A DNA stretch of 9,308 nucleotides from Anaerolineaceae bacterium (GTDB taxonomy: Bacteria > Chloroflexota > Anaerolineae > Anaerolineales > Anaerolineaceae), in assembly GCA_003448875.1 (NCBI GenBank), contig DLXG01000059.1, forward strand, positions 1 through 9,308, in the 5' to 3' direction. The translations under genes were made by a program, and so were the position numbers. The notes beneath the pieces are model-generated. The model did not search any database and was not told the DNA's origin. It saw nothing but the letters and a program-made list of their open reading frames with translations. Shown here in pieces: positions 1-7,432 of this stretch; the stretch's first letter is position 1, and every line of letters starts with the position of its first letter.

Positions 1-2
1 GA

Positions 3-887
3 TTGGGTCCGACCGTCTTGATCTCGGGTGTCCCATTTGGTTTCTTTGCGGTGAATAAAGTCATCCCCTCGGATAAAACTCTTTTGGTTTTCCCTTACAT
101 GGTTAATTTACAACGGTTTCCTGAACCGGGAGGCGAGTTGCCGGGAGGCAGGGCTTTAAGGCGTAAGAGTCTTGAAGTGACTCCTTATGCAGCGGGAGTG
201 AGGGAATATGCTCCCGGGGACCCACTCAATAGAATTCACTGGAAGACCACCGCGCGCAAAGACCGTCTTATGGTAAAAGAGTTCGAGCAGGACCCTCAAG
301 CGGACGTTTGGATTTTGTTAGACGCTCAATCGGGTACTCATGCGGCATTGGCCGATACACAACGGATTGATCGAGCAAATCATTATTGGATCATCCCTCA
401 AAGGCTGGTAATTCCTCTGCCACCCAACTCATTTGAATATGGCGTTTCTTGCGCGGCTTCGGTGGCAGATTATTATTTGAAGCGTGGACGATCAGTCGGT
501 TTTGCCTGCGCAGCCCAAACCATGAGTGTTTTGCCTGCTGAAAAAGGCGTCCGCCAGATGGCAAAATTATTAGAAACGCTGGCTTTTATCAAACCCGAAG
601 GCGGCTTATCGCTGGCAGGCTTGATTGAGGGACAAACGACTCAGATCCCCAAGGGAAGCACCGTAGTGCTGATAACAGCAATTTGCTCCGAGGTCCTCGA
701 GCTGGCAATTGAGATGCTTTTACGAAAGGACCTCAGACCGGTAGTTATTGGCCTGGATGCGGTTAGTTTTGGCTCTCACCCCAAAGAATGCGGCGTTTTT
801 GAAAGGCTTAGAGCCTATGGAATCCCTCTCTGCATCATTCGAAACGGAGATGATCTCCAAACCGCTTTGGAAAACGATCGTCTCTAA
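3..887 (+). CDS. DUF58 domain protein, 5' part missing
   Basis: This is the C-terminal part of a DUF58-family protein. The frame is open to the left edge, so the TTG at position 3 is probably not the real start. The family hallmark is present at about residues 67-98: the stretch REYAPGDPLNRIHWKTTAR, followed by a conserved basic and acidic run up to FEQDP. A von Willebrand A-like fold follows, beginning with VWILLDAQSG at 102-111. Family members are usually around 400 residues with two N-terminal membrane segments and a beta-sandwich. Here only the end of the beta-sandwich (PFGFF near residue 11) and the vWA-like part are seen. DUF58 genes often sit beside MoxR ATPase and transglutaminase genes, none of which is in view. 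The molecular function of the family is not settled. The gene converges on the CDGSH gene with 6 bases between stops. Confidence 0.88.
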   Translation: MGPTVLISGVPFGFFAVNKVIPSDKTLLVFPYMVNLQRFPEPGGELPGGRALRRKSLEVTPYAAGVREYAPGDPLNRIHWKTTARKDRLMVKEFEQDPQADVWILLDAQSGTHAALADTQRIDRANHYWIIPQRLVIPLPPNSFEYGVSCAASVADYYLKRGRSVGFACAAQTMSVLPAEKGVRQMAKLLETLAFIKPEGGLSLAGLIEGQTTQIPKGSTVVLITAICSEVLELAIEMLLRKDLRPVVIGLDAVSFGSHPKECGVFERLRAYGIPLCIIRNGDDLQTALENDRL

Positions 888-893
888 ATTTTG

Positions 894-1088
894 TTAATCT
901 GATTTTTCAGGTTTGGGTGTCTGAACGATCACCGGCCCAACATCACTATCTAATGTTTTGTGGGTGCCGTCACAAAACGGAAATTCTTTAGATTGAAAGC
1001 AACGGCAAAGAGCGACGTTTTCTCCGCATTCCAATTTTATAGTGGTGCGTTTGTGACCGTTTCGCAATTCGGTGGAATGTTCTGCCAT
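894..1088 (-). CDS. CDGSH-type iron-sulfur protein, 64 residues
   Basis: Small [2Fe-2S] protein of the CDGSH (mitoNEET-like) family. The complete cluster motif C-x-C-x2-S-x3-P-x-C-D-G-T-H is visible, giving ligands Cys28, Cys30, Cys39 and His43 in this numbering. An additional Cys21 is not part of the motif. There is no membrane anchor, so it is probably cytosolic. Such proteins are thought to act in electron transfer, redox sensing or cluster transfer; the partner here is unknown. I chose the ATG at 1086-1088 over the TTG at 1116-1118 because a strong Shine-Dalgarno sequence (GGAGGAG, 1095-1101) lies 6 bases ahead of the ATG, and using the TTG would translate that site. It is the last gene of the leftward run, 26 bases after the mog stop. 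Confidence 0.88.
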   Translation of the reverse strand: MAEHSTELRNGHKRTTIKLECGENVALCRCFQSKEFPFCDGTHKTLDSDVGPVIVQTPKPEKSD

Positions 1089-1094
1089 CTGAAT

Positions 1095-1101
1095 CTCCTC
1101 C
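1095..1101 (-). promoter_or_regulatory. Ribosome binding site fixing the CDGSH start
   Basis: On the minus strand GGAGGAG lies 6 bases before the ATG at 1086-1088. The match to the 16S rRNA tail is strong and decides between this ATG and an upstream in-frame TTG at 1118 that overlaps the mog stop codon. Confidence 0.75.
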
Positions 1102-1114
1102 TCTTTATTTTTTC

Positions 1115-1606
1115 TCAATGTCCTTTCTCTGCTGAGGGGTTTTCCTGCAGCAGTTCAATTGCGTGAGGTATGACCGGTAAAACTACATCAAGATTTTCAA
1201 CCGCACCTTTGGGGCTACCGGGCAAGTTGATCACAAGGGTTTTTTTTCTGATTCCAGCTTGTTGACGAGAGAGCATGGCATGAGGCGTAATCTTCAAACT
1301 GTGTGCTCGCATTGCTTCGGGGATGCCGGGTGCAATTTTTTCAAGGATTGCCAGTGTTGCCTCCGGCGTAACATCGCGAGGGGCAAAACCGGTGCCGCCA
1401 GTGGTTAAAATCAGGTCGAAATTACCCGAGTCACACCATTCAATCAGAAGTGACTTGATGTGCTCTATACTATCAGGAATTATGGCTGTCGAAACGACCC
1501 GGTAACCAGCACTTAGTATCTTGTTAACCAGTGCCGGACCGGAAAGGTCCTCGCGTTCACCTCGTGAACTTCGATCTGAAACAGTGATTATTCCAATGCG
1601 TATCAT
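1115..1606 (-). CDS. mogA: MogA/MoaB-family molybdenum cofactor protein
   Basis: 163-residue protein of the MoCF-binding (MogA/MoaB) family. MogA adenylylates molybdopterin to form MPT-AMP, the step before molybdate insertion. Family motifs seen are IGIITVSDRSSRG at 4-16, the loop TTGGTGFAPRDVTPEAT at 68-84 with the conserved Asp78, the LSRQQAGIRKK segment at 112-122, and NLPGSPKGAVENL at 127-139. The RxxVxxPxAT-like pattern and the MRxxSLxxTPHAMLSRQ segment look closer to MogA than to MoaB, but the two are hard to separate by eye. The ATG overlaps the upstream PHP gene stop by 4 bases (ATGA), a sign of translational coupling, and GGAG lies 4 bases ahead. No other cofactor genes are in the window, so its place in a stress-related operon is not explained by pathway. 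Confidence 0.87.
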   Translation of the reverse strand: MIRIGIITVSDRSSRGEREDLSGPALVNKILSAGYRVVSTAIIPDSIEHIKSLLIEWCDSGNFDLILTTGGTGFAPRDVTPEATLAILEKIAPGIPEAMRAHSLKITPHAMLSRQQAGIRKKTLVINLPGSPKGAVENLDVVLPVIPHAIELLQENPSAEKGH

Positions 1607-3345
1607 TTTTCTCCGTCATCAAGTCCTGTAACTTTCCGCCACTGGCCATGGATACCGTCTTCTGTCACCCCAAAGAAATAACGATATCCCTGCGGAGTGC
1701 GAAGTATCAGATCAAAACGGCTTATGTTCCCTTGTTTATGCTTTCTCAACAAACCAAAATCCCCATTCCACTTGATTTTTTTCGGATCAAATGATTTTAT
1801 GGTTTCGGTATAGCGGTCAATAGCATAATGCCAGAGTTTACGGGCGGAGGCGCGCGTAACATTTTTTACTACATTACCGTTGCGTAAGTCACGCATGGTA
1901 AAGTATTGCTTCCCCTGTCGTTCTTCCGGGGCAAGAACCTCCACGCCCGTGCGGGGTTCAACGACTACATCCTCCTTGAGGGTGTCGGTGGGCAAGATGT
2001 TTTCAAAGGGGCTGGTTTCTGCAGGGGATGGTGTGAGAGTATTCTTGTTGCGCAATACCAGACTGACAATTTCATCTCTAACTGCCAGTCCTGTTTCAGC
2101 TTCATCTCGAATGTAAATCTTGTTGTCGTCCACGGCATAGGGTGGTTCTTCACCGCGAGGAATTAATATGCGGATTATTTTCTTGCCTTTGTAATCGAGT
2201 GCATCTATTGAACAATGCAGGGGCGGGCTGATGCGATTGTTGATTTCTTTTTCAAGGGTGTGAATACTCTGTTCTACGTCCTGAATTCCAACAGGGGGTT
2301 TTTTAGAATCGGAACTGATGCCGATATAAAGAGTGCCGCCATTGGTATTGGCAAATGCACATACATCAGCCAGTATGGCATATAACTTGCCTCCCCTTAC
2401 CGTCATGCTTTCGTGAAAATCCTGTATAATGTTTGGCCCTTCTTCTTGGGCGTTTTGAACGAAGTCAAAGAGAGGTTCTTCTTTATGCCGATGCGGGCGG
2501 GTTCTGGAAAAATCGTTGCTTTTGAATAATTCAATCAGTGCTTCAAAGGTGCATTCCGGCAAAAGTACATCGGTTGCCCTTTCCCCCACGCCAAAATTTT
2601 TCTTGCGGGCTGGGTCAGAGGTAAGGCGGTGAGCATCTGAACCCTGTATGCAATGCATGCGACGGGGGTATTCCGGTTTGGTGCCGTTGAAAAAGGCGGC
2701 GGTGGTACGCGGGCCTTTTTGTTCAAGGTCGGTTACTTCAAGCGCATGAAGATGTGGGTCTTGTGTGAAAGCTATTTTGGTTTGTCCGCCAAAATTAAAG
2801 CCGCGCATGGCAACACCGTTGCTCGAATTGGCGTGAGCAGCAATGACAAGCCCGCCATTTTCGTTTATCACTCGATAAACGGTAAGAACGTCCTCGGTGG
2901 CACCTACGGTTTGAGAGCCTTCATCAATTTGATCGGGTGGGATATTCAGGCTCAGCAGCAGATGTTCCATTTCCCGGATTGATTTTTCAGGAGGAAAAAT
3001 GCAAAGGATATGAAATCCGAATGTGGCCGTGAATTCAAAACCGGGTAATATTTGAATTTTCGAACGCAGGCGGTGATATTCCTCTAATTTTTGTTTTTCA
3101 GCGGGGAGGAGCCTACCCAATTTATCGAGGAACTCGAGAGAATGGATTTCCTCCATCATTTTTCGATATCCGGCCACAGTATTATGATCGGTAATTGCGA
3201 TCATATCCAGGCCGCGAGCTTCGGCTTTTTGCAAGATATCCAGAAATGTTACTTCGGGCTGTTGATAATCGCTCGAAGCAGGGGTATGAATATGTAAATC
3301 AATGGTAAACCATTGATAATTGGTGAGGGATTGTTTCTTAGCCAA
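1603..3345 (-). CDS. PHP phosphoesterase fused to AlbA_2 domain
   Basis: 580-residue three-part protein. Residues about 12-290 form a PHP metal-dependent phosphoesterase with all expected ligands: His18 and His20 (DLHIH), Asp53-His54 (ITDH), Glu104 (PGFEF), His112, His171 (AAH), and Asp237/His239 (GSDAH). Residues about 305-432 match an AlbA_2/Schlafen-type domain, with HES near 311, [14 protein letters not shown] at 330-343, and [19 protein letters not shown] at 401-419. After a linker rich in Pro, Thr and Glu (about 435-475) comes a basic and aromatic C-terminal region (about 480-575) that I do not recognise. PHP domains hydrolyse phosphodiesters or phosphomonoesters, often in nucleic acids or nucleotides; the substrate here is unknown. 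Translation starts at TTG (3343-3345) with AGGAG 7 bases ahead. The receiver gene ends 22 bases upstream, and mog overlaps the 3' end by 4 bases. Confidence 0.85.
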   Translation of the reverse strand: MAKKQSLTNYQWFTIDLHIHTPASSDYQQPEVTFLDILQKAEARGLDMIAITDHNTVAGYRKMMEEIHSLEFLDKLGRLLPAEKQKLEEYHRLRSKIQILPGFEFTATFGFHILCIFPPEKSIREMEHLLLSLNIPPDQIDEGSQTVGATEDVLTVYRVINENGGLVIAAHANSSNGVAMRGFNFGGQTKIAFTQDPHLHALEVTDLEQKGPRTTAAFFNGTKPEYPRRMHCIQGSDAHRLTSDPARKKNFGVGERATDVLLPECTFEALIELFKSNDFSRTRPHRHKEEPLFDFVQNAQEEGPNIIQDFHESMTVRGGKLYAILADVCAFANTNGGTLYIGISSDSKKPPVGIQDVEQSIHTLEKEINNRISPPLHCSIDALDYKGKKIIRILIPRGEEPPYAVDDNKIYIRDEAETGLAVRDEIVSLVLRNKNTLTPSPAETSPFENILPTDTLKEDVVVEPRTGVEVLAPEERQGKQYFTMRDLRNGNVVKNVTRASARKLWHYAIDRYTETIKSFDPKKIKWNGDFGLLRKHKQGNISRFDLILRTPQGYRYFFGVTEDGIHGQWRKVTGLDDGEK

Positions 3346-3352
3346 ACATTGT

Positions 3353-3357
3353 CTCCT
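3353..3357 (-). promoter_or_regulatory. Ribosome binding site for the TTG-started PHP gene
   Basis: AGGAG on the minus strand lies 7 bases before the TTG at 3343-3345. An ATG at 3347-3349 lies between them but is out of frame and stops after three codons (Met-Phe-Gly), so it cannot start the large gene. The spacing and the protein alignment favour TTG. Confidence 0.65.
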
Positions 3358-3367
3358 GTTTGGGAAA

Positions 3368-3727
3368 TTATGAAAAGGATTTTAACTTTTGGATTAAGTC
3401 CGCTGGCATGTAAGGTTTGAGCAAGAAATCATCTGCACCAGCCAGCAAACACTCTTGTTTACGGTCTTCGCCAGAGGTCATAATCACCCGAATTTTTCTT
3501 TCTCCAGTAATTTTTTGGCGGATCTGGCGTAAAAGATTGATCCCATCTGCGCTTTTGAGATTTACATCCATTAAGATGACATCCACATCAAAATCCATGA
3601 TTTGGGAGAGTATCTCAGGGCTTTTCTCAATATCCAAAGCGGATACCTGAAAGTTTTCAATTTCCAGCAATGTTTTCAACAATGACCGCATGGAAATGTC
3701 ATCTTCAATGATCAATACATTTGCCAT
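3368..3727 (-). CDS. Stand-alone CheY-like response regulator receiver
   Basis: 119-residue protein consisting only of a receiver domain. The acidic pair Asp9/Asp10, the phospho-acceptor Asp54 (VILMDVNL at 50-57), the switch Thr84 (VIMTSG) and Lys104 (FLLKPYMPADL) are all present, so it should be phosphorylated and change conformation normally. It has no DNA-binding or enzymatic output domain, so it must act through protein contacts or as a phosphate sink. No histidine kinase is in the window. It lies 22 bases after lon and 22 bases before the PHP gene, inside the probable operon. The start is ATG; no strong Shine-Dalgarno sequence is visible ahead of it (AGAAAGACG only), so it may depend on coupling to lon translation. 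Target unknown. Confidence 0.88.
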   Translation of the reverse strand: MANVLIIEDDISMRSLLKTLLEIENFQVSALDIEKSPEILSQIMDFDVDVILMDVNLKSADGINLLRQIRQKITGERKIRVIMTSGEDRKQECLLAGADDFLLKPYMPADLIQKLKSFS

Positions 3728-3749
3728 AATGACGTCTTTCTACCCGAAA

Positions 3750-6317
3750 TCAGGTTTGGGCTGGTTGCTCGACTTTTTGCTCTAAAGCGTGTTCTAAAAC
3801 CTCGTCTACCCGCTCGACCAGAATGAATTGGATCGCATTGTGTACTTCTTCGGGCAAATCTTCCAAATCCGGCTCGTTATCTTTGGGCAAAATGATGGTT
3901 TTCAAGCCAGCGCGGTGGGCAGCCAGTACCTTCTCCTTGATGCCGCCCACAGGCAGGACTTGACCGCGCAGTGTAATTTCACCCGTCATACCCACATCAG
4001 AACGTACTAATCTGCCAGTGAGTAACGAGACAAGTGCAGTTGCCATTGTAACCCCAGCAGAAGGGCCGTCTTTGGGTTGAGCACCAGCCGGAATGTGGAG
4101 ATGGATGTCTGATTTTTCAAATACAGATGGATCAATGCCGAGTTGCGCTGCTCGTGAACGGACATACGATAGGGCTGCCTGTGCCGATTCCTGCATCACC
4201 TTTCCGACTGAACCGGTGGTAATAAACCCTTTGCTACCGGGCATGATGGTTGCTTCAATAAATAAGATGTCGCCTCCAACAGGTGTCCATGCCAGACCAA
4301 TGGCAACACCGGGAATTTCTGTTCGGCGTTGTATTTCTTCAGTGCCTAAATACTTGGGCCTACCCAAAAGTTCCCGTACAGTATTTTCATCTACAACCTG
4401 GCGGGTGATTTTGCCTTCGGTAATTTTGGTGGCAACTTTGCGGCAAATTGAACCAATTTCCCGCTCAAGATTACGCACTCCGGCCTCGCGGGTGTAATGC
4501 CGAATGATGGTGGTCAATGCTTTTGGTGTGATCTCGATTTCTTCAGCCCGCAGACTGTTTTCCCGTAATTGACGGGGTATCAGATATCGTTTTGCAATTT
4601 CAAATTTTTCACTGTCGGTATATCCAGATAGTTGGATAATCTCCATACGGTCCAACAGTGGTCCGGGAATAGTTTCCATTTGGTTTGCAGTGGTGATGAA
4701 CATCACCTGAGAAAGATCGAAGGCAACTTCGATGTAGTTATCTCGAAATTCTTGATTTTGTTCAGGATCGAGAACTTCCAGAAGAGCTGAGGCAGGGTCG
4801 CCGCGAAAATCGAAACTGAGTTTGTCAATTTCATCGAGCATGAAAACCGGATTGCGGGATTCAACCCGGCGTAAAGCCTGAATAATGCGGCCGGGCATAG
4901 CGCCGATATAGGTGCGGCGATGGCCCCGGATTTCGGCTTCATCCCGCACTCCACCAAGCGAGATACGCACAAATTTTCGTCCCATCGCGCGGCTGATGGA
5001 TTGGCCTAATGATGTCTTGCCAACCCCCGGGGGTCCAATGAAGCAGAGGATTACCCCTTCGCGCTGGCGTCGTATGACATCAGGTGAAGTTTCCTGAGAC
5101 AATTCAGATGCGCGGTCCAGTCTTAATTTTCGTATAGCCAGGTATTCCAGGATTCTCTCTTTTATATCCTCAAGGCCGTAATGGTCCTGATCCAGTACTT
5201 CCCTAGCGTGGGCAATATCCAGATTGTCCGGAGTGGTTTTAGACCAGGGGAGGGATACAAGCCAATCCAGGAATGTGCGAATGACACCGTATTCAGCGGC
5301 AGCGGTTGGCAGGCGAGAAAGGCGGTCGAGTTCGCGTTGGGCTAATTTGCGCGCTTCCTCGGACATGCCCGCTTCTTCGATTTTCTTGCGAAATTCTTCT
5401 ACATCGGCAGCCTGTTCATCAGTTTCACCTAGTTCGCGCTGGATGGCTTTTAGCTGTTCGCGCAAAAAATATTCGCGCTGGACTTTGTCAATTTCAGAGC
5501 GAGCCTCTTTTTGAATTTTTTGGCTCAATTCCAGAACTTCACTCTCGCGAGTGAGCAGGGTTACCAGTTTATGAAGTTTCTCGGTTATTGAATCCAGCTC
5601 AAGAATTTCTTGAGCATCTTCAATATCCATCCGCTGAAGATTGGCAATGGTATAGACCGTTTGAAGGGGATCGGTGATGGAGGTAACGGTGGCAACCAAT
5701 TCGCGCGGCATGGAGGGGATCATTTCGGCGATGTGCGCAAATTGGTCACGAACATTGCGCGCCAGTGCCTCAACCTCCAATCCTGTTTCCTGTTTTTCGG
5801 GAATGACCTCTATCCGTGCTTTGAGGTAAGGTTCCGTTGCAACAAATTCGATAATCCGAAAACGAAATAATCCCTGAACCAGTAAGCGAATGGTTCCATC
5901 CGGCGCTCTGAACATGCGGTGGATCAACCCGGCAGTGCCTACCCGGTAGAGATGTTCTGGGTCTGGGCTTTCAATTTCGGGGTGTTTTGAGGCAACCAAT
6001 CCCATGAATCGATCGCCGGTGACCACGTCATCAACCAAACGGATAGAGCGTGGTTGTCCAATTGTCAGGGGAACTCCCGTCTGGGGATAGACAACCAGTC
6101 CTCTTAGCGGTAGGATTGGCAAAATTTCTGGTATTTTGATGATTTCTTCGGTTTGATTACCTTCGGGTTGTTTATTAATTGGTTCTTCGATGTAAATTTC
6201 CTCTTCCCCCTCATCTGAACTCAGGAAGACTTCTTCATATCCTTCTTCTTCCGCGTCAAATTGAAAATAGAATTGGTTCAGGTCAATGTTCCATCTGGAT
6301 GCCGGCATACCGCTCAT
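3750..6317 (-). CDS. lon: ATP-dependent Lon protease
   Basis: 855-residue LonA-type protease, a cytosolic hexamer that unfolds and degrades damaged or regulatory proteins. Order of parts: acidic N-terminal extension (about 1-62), LON substrate-binding domain (about 64-256, opening [14 protein letters not shown]), helical/coiled-coil linker (about 262-335), AAA+ module with Walker [10 protein letters not shown] at 428-436, Walker B FMLDEID at 492-498, sensor-1 Asn545 and sensor-2 Arg615, then the protease domain (about 660-845). The catalytic dyad is Ser753 (KDGPSAG) and Lys796 (GGIKEK), 43 residues apart as in Escherichia coli Lon (Ser679/Lys722). The ATG directly follows the Hsp20 stop (TAAATG) with AAGGA in the Hsp20 end, so translation is probably coupled. 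The N-terminal extension of some 60 residues, packed with Glu and Asp, is longer than in typical Lon. Confidence 0.97.
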   Translation of the reverse strand: MSGMPASRWNIDLNQFYFQFDAEEEGYEEVFLSSDEGEEEIYIEEPINKQPEGNQTEEIIKIPEILPILPLRGLVVYPQTGVPLTIGQPRSIRLVDDVVTGDRFMGLVASKHPEIESPDPEHLYRVGTAGLIHRMFRAPDGTIRLLVQGLFRFRIIEFVATEPYLKARIEVIPEKQETGLEVEALARNVRDQFAHIAEMIPSMPRELVATVTSITDPLQTVYTIANLQRMDIEDAQEILELDSITEKLHKLVTLLTRESEVLELSQKIQKEARSEIDKVQREYFLREQLKAIQRELGETDEQAADVEEFRKKIEEAGMSEEARKLAQRELDRLSRLPTAAAEYGVIRTFLDWLVSLPWSKTTPDNLDIAHAREVLDQDHYGLEDIKERILEYLAIRKLRLDRASELSQETSPDVIRRQREGVILCFIGPPGVGKTSLGQSISRAMGRKFVRISLGGVRDEAEIRGHRRTYIGAMPGRIIQALRRVESRNPVFMLDEIDKLSFDFRGDPASALLEVLDPEQNQEFRDNYIEVAFDLSQVMFITTANQMETIPGPLLDRMEIIQLSGYTDSEKFEIAKRYLIPRQLRENSLRAEEIEITPKALTTIIRHYTREAGVRNLEREIGSICRKVATKITEGKITRQVVDENTVRELLGRPKYLGTEEIQRRTEIPGVAIGLAWTPVGGDILFIEATIMPGSKGFITTGSVGKVMQESAQAALSYVRSRAAQLGIDPSVFEKSDIHLHIPAGAQPKDGPSAGVTMATALVSLLTGRLVRSDVGMTGEITLRGQVLPVGGIKEKVLAAHRAGLKTIILPKDNEPDLEDLPEEVHNAIQFILVERVDEVLEHALEQKVEQPAQT

Positions 6318-6740
6318 TTATTCCTTAGTGATGTGAATTTGTTTGGGGCGGGCTTTGGGGAGATCGATTCGTAAAAATCCTTGATCGTATACTGCTTCGA
6401 TATGTGAATCATCGACAGGAATGTTGAAGTGCAGTTCTACGTTAAATTCTCCATAGGGTATTTCCATCTGGTGAATGGCGCGTGGTGATTCGTAAGTGAA
6501 ACGGCGAATTCCCTGTACAATCAACGTATTCTGATGAAGCAGGATGGTAAGGTCTTCCTCTTTTACTCCCGCAATTTCCATGAGGATGATAATTTTATCC
6601 TCAGTTTCGTAAATATCTGTGGGGGGCTGCCAGCGGTGAGGGTGGTTGTTGTTAAGATTTTTTCCAAATGAAGAAGTGGCCTCATCCAAACCTGTAAATG
6701 TGGAATGTGATTTTCTTGACTTGAAATAAATGGTAACCAT
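6318..6740 (-). CDS. hsp20: Hsp20 small heat-shock protein
   Basis: 140-residue alpha-crystallin-type chaperone that holds unfolding proteins in a refoldable state without ATP. The alpha-crystallin domain runs from about residue 40 (PPTDIYETEDKIIILMEIAGV) to about 129, with the characteristic late strand GFLRIDLPKA at 121-130. A short C-terminal tail, KQIHITKE, carries the I-x-I motif (Ile135-His-Ile137) used for oligomer assembly. The N-terminal arm of about 38 residues is Ser/Asn/His-rich. I chose the ATG at 6738-6740 because GGAGGT lies 3 bases ahead; a GTG at 6761 would add seven residues but has no ribosome binding site. It lies 28 bases after tpx and abuts lon directly, which fits a role in handing damaged clients to the protease (inference). 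Confidence 0.93.
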   Translation of the reverse strand: MVTIYFKSRKSHSTFTGLDEATSSFGKNLNNNHPHRWQPPTDIYETEDKIIILMEIAGVKEEDLTILLHQNTLIVQGIRRFTYESPRAIHQMEIPYGEFNVELHFNIPVDDSHIEAVYDQGFLRIDLPKARPKQIHITKE

Positions 6741-6743
6741 CGT

Positions 6744-6749
6744 ACCTCC
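6744..6749 (-). promoter_or_regulatory. Ribosome binding site fixing the Hsp20 start
   Basis: GGAGGT on the minus strand lies 3 bases before the ATG at 6738-6740. It would be inside the coding sequence if the upstream GTG (6759-6761) were used, which makes the shorter protein more likely. The spacing is a little tight. Confidence 0.6.
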
Positions 6750-6768
6750 ACGAAGGGACACACTACAA

Positions 6769-7293
6769 CTACAATGCCTTTTTGGCGGCCTCGATTACAA
6801 CATTGTAATCCGGTTCTGCTCCAATCGTTGGCATATAGGCAACGTAAGTGAGGTAATTATTGCGATCAACCACAAAGACAGCCCGTCTCAATATTCGCAA
6901 TTCTTTAATCAGAACCCCATATTTTTTGCCAAAGTCAACATCCATGTGATCTGAAAGGACCATCACCTGATCAATGCCGGCTGCCCCACACCAGCGTTTT
7001 TGGGTATATGGCAGGTCTGTACTGATCACCAAAATGGCAATATCTTTGCTAAGATTAGCAGCCGCTTCATTGAATAACCTGGTTTCACGATCACATACCG
7101 AGGTCTCCAAAGAGGGGACGGATGCAATGATACGGACTTTTCCCTCGGTAGCATTCAGGGCAGAGACGGTTGACCAATCCTGGGCCTGAACATGAAATTC
7201 GGGTGCCACTTCACCAACTTGCAGGTCTGGACCAACCACAGTCATGTCTTTTCCGGCAAAGGTGATAACACCGATTCTTTCTGGAAATGTCAT
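6769..7293 (-). CDS. tpx: Thiol peroxidase (Tpx), atypical 2-Cys peroxiredoxin
   Basis: 174-residue peroxiredoxin of the Tpx subfamily, which reduces hydrogen peroxide and alkyl hydroperoxides using thioredoxin. The active-site segment PSLETSVCDRETRLFN at 60-75 contains Thr64 and the peroxidatic Cys67. The resolving Cys102 lies in KRWCGAAGIDQV, 35 residues later, as expected for an intramolecular disulfide. The N-terminal beta-hairpin (GVITFAGKDMTVVG) and the C-terminal RAVFVVDRNNYLTYVAY stretch are also Tpx-like. Length is normal and no signal peptide is seen, so it is cytosolic. Start ATG with AAGGAG 7 bases ahead. It is the first protein gene of the leftward run. The tRNA-Arg gene ends only 25 bases upstream, which leaves no visible space for a separate promoter. 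Confidence 0.95.
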   Translation of the reverse strand: MTFPERIGVITFAGKDMTVVGPDLQVGEVAPEFHVQAQDWSTVSALNATEGKVRIIASVPSLETSVCDRETRLFNEAAANLSKDIAILVISTDLPYTQKRWCGAAGIDQVMVLSDHMDVDFGKKYGVLIKELRILRRAVFVVDRNNYLTYVAYMPTIGAEPDYNVVIEAAKKAL

Positions 7294-7318
7294 AGCTCAA
7301 CTCCTTTGGCTAGATGAG

Positions 7319-7391
7319 CGCCCCTGGTGAGACTCGAACTCACAACCAACGGATTAGAAGTCCGGTGCTCTGTCCATTGAGCTACAGGGGC
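7319..7391 (-). tRNA. tRNA-Arg (anticodon UCU)
   Basis: 73-nt cloverleaf on the minus strand. The acceptor arms GCCCCTG and CAGGGGC pair fully, with discriminator G and no encoded CCA. The D-arm is GCTC/GAGC around an 8-nt loop with GG. The anticodon loop is CTTCTAA, giving UCU, which reads AGA/AGG arginine codons. The T-arm is GTGAG/CTCAC around TTCGAGT. The top pair of the anticodon stem (C27 with U43) is a mismatch; the other four pairs are sound. The 3' end lies 25 bases before the tpx ATG on the same strand. Confidence 0.96.
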
Positions 7392-7396
7392 AGAGT

Positions 7397-7414
7397 ACCC
7401 GTACCGATACGGGT
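7397..7414 (-). promoter_or_regulatory. Perfect 7-bp hairpin just upstream of tRNA-Arg
   Basis: ACCCGTA and TACGGGT form a perfect stem around a 4-base loop, TCGG on the tRNA strand. It ends 5 bases before the first base of the mature tRNA, so it would lie in the 5' leader of the tRNA precursor. It may guide processing or simply be a stable leader structure. No T-run follows it, so it is not a classical terminator. Confidence 0.5.
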
Positions 7415-7432
7415 TGCACTGCGCCGATGCCG

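Noticed and set aside
1089..1118. Upstream TTG start for the CDGSH gene, overlapping the mog stop
   Set aside because: It would encode a Lys/Glu stretch that is simply the translated ribosome binding site; the ATG at 1086-1088 is better supported.
4093..4497. Plus-strand frame of 134 codons inside lon
   Set aside because: It is antisense to the highly conserved Lon protease domain, with no start signal.
6741..6761. GTG start for Hsp20 giving seven more residues
   Set aside because: No ribosome binding site ahead of the GTG, and the extra codons contain the site for the downstream ATG.
7319..7391. tRNA as an integration site for the accessory block
   Set aside because: Integrases usually use the tRNA 3' half, which here faces the conserved tpx operon; no duplicated tRNA fragment and no integrase gene are in the window.
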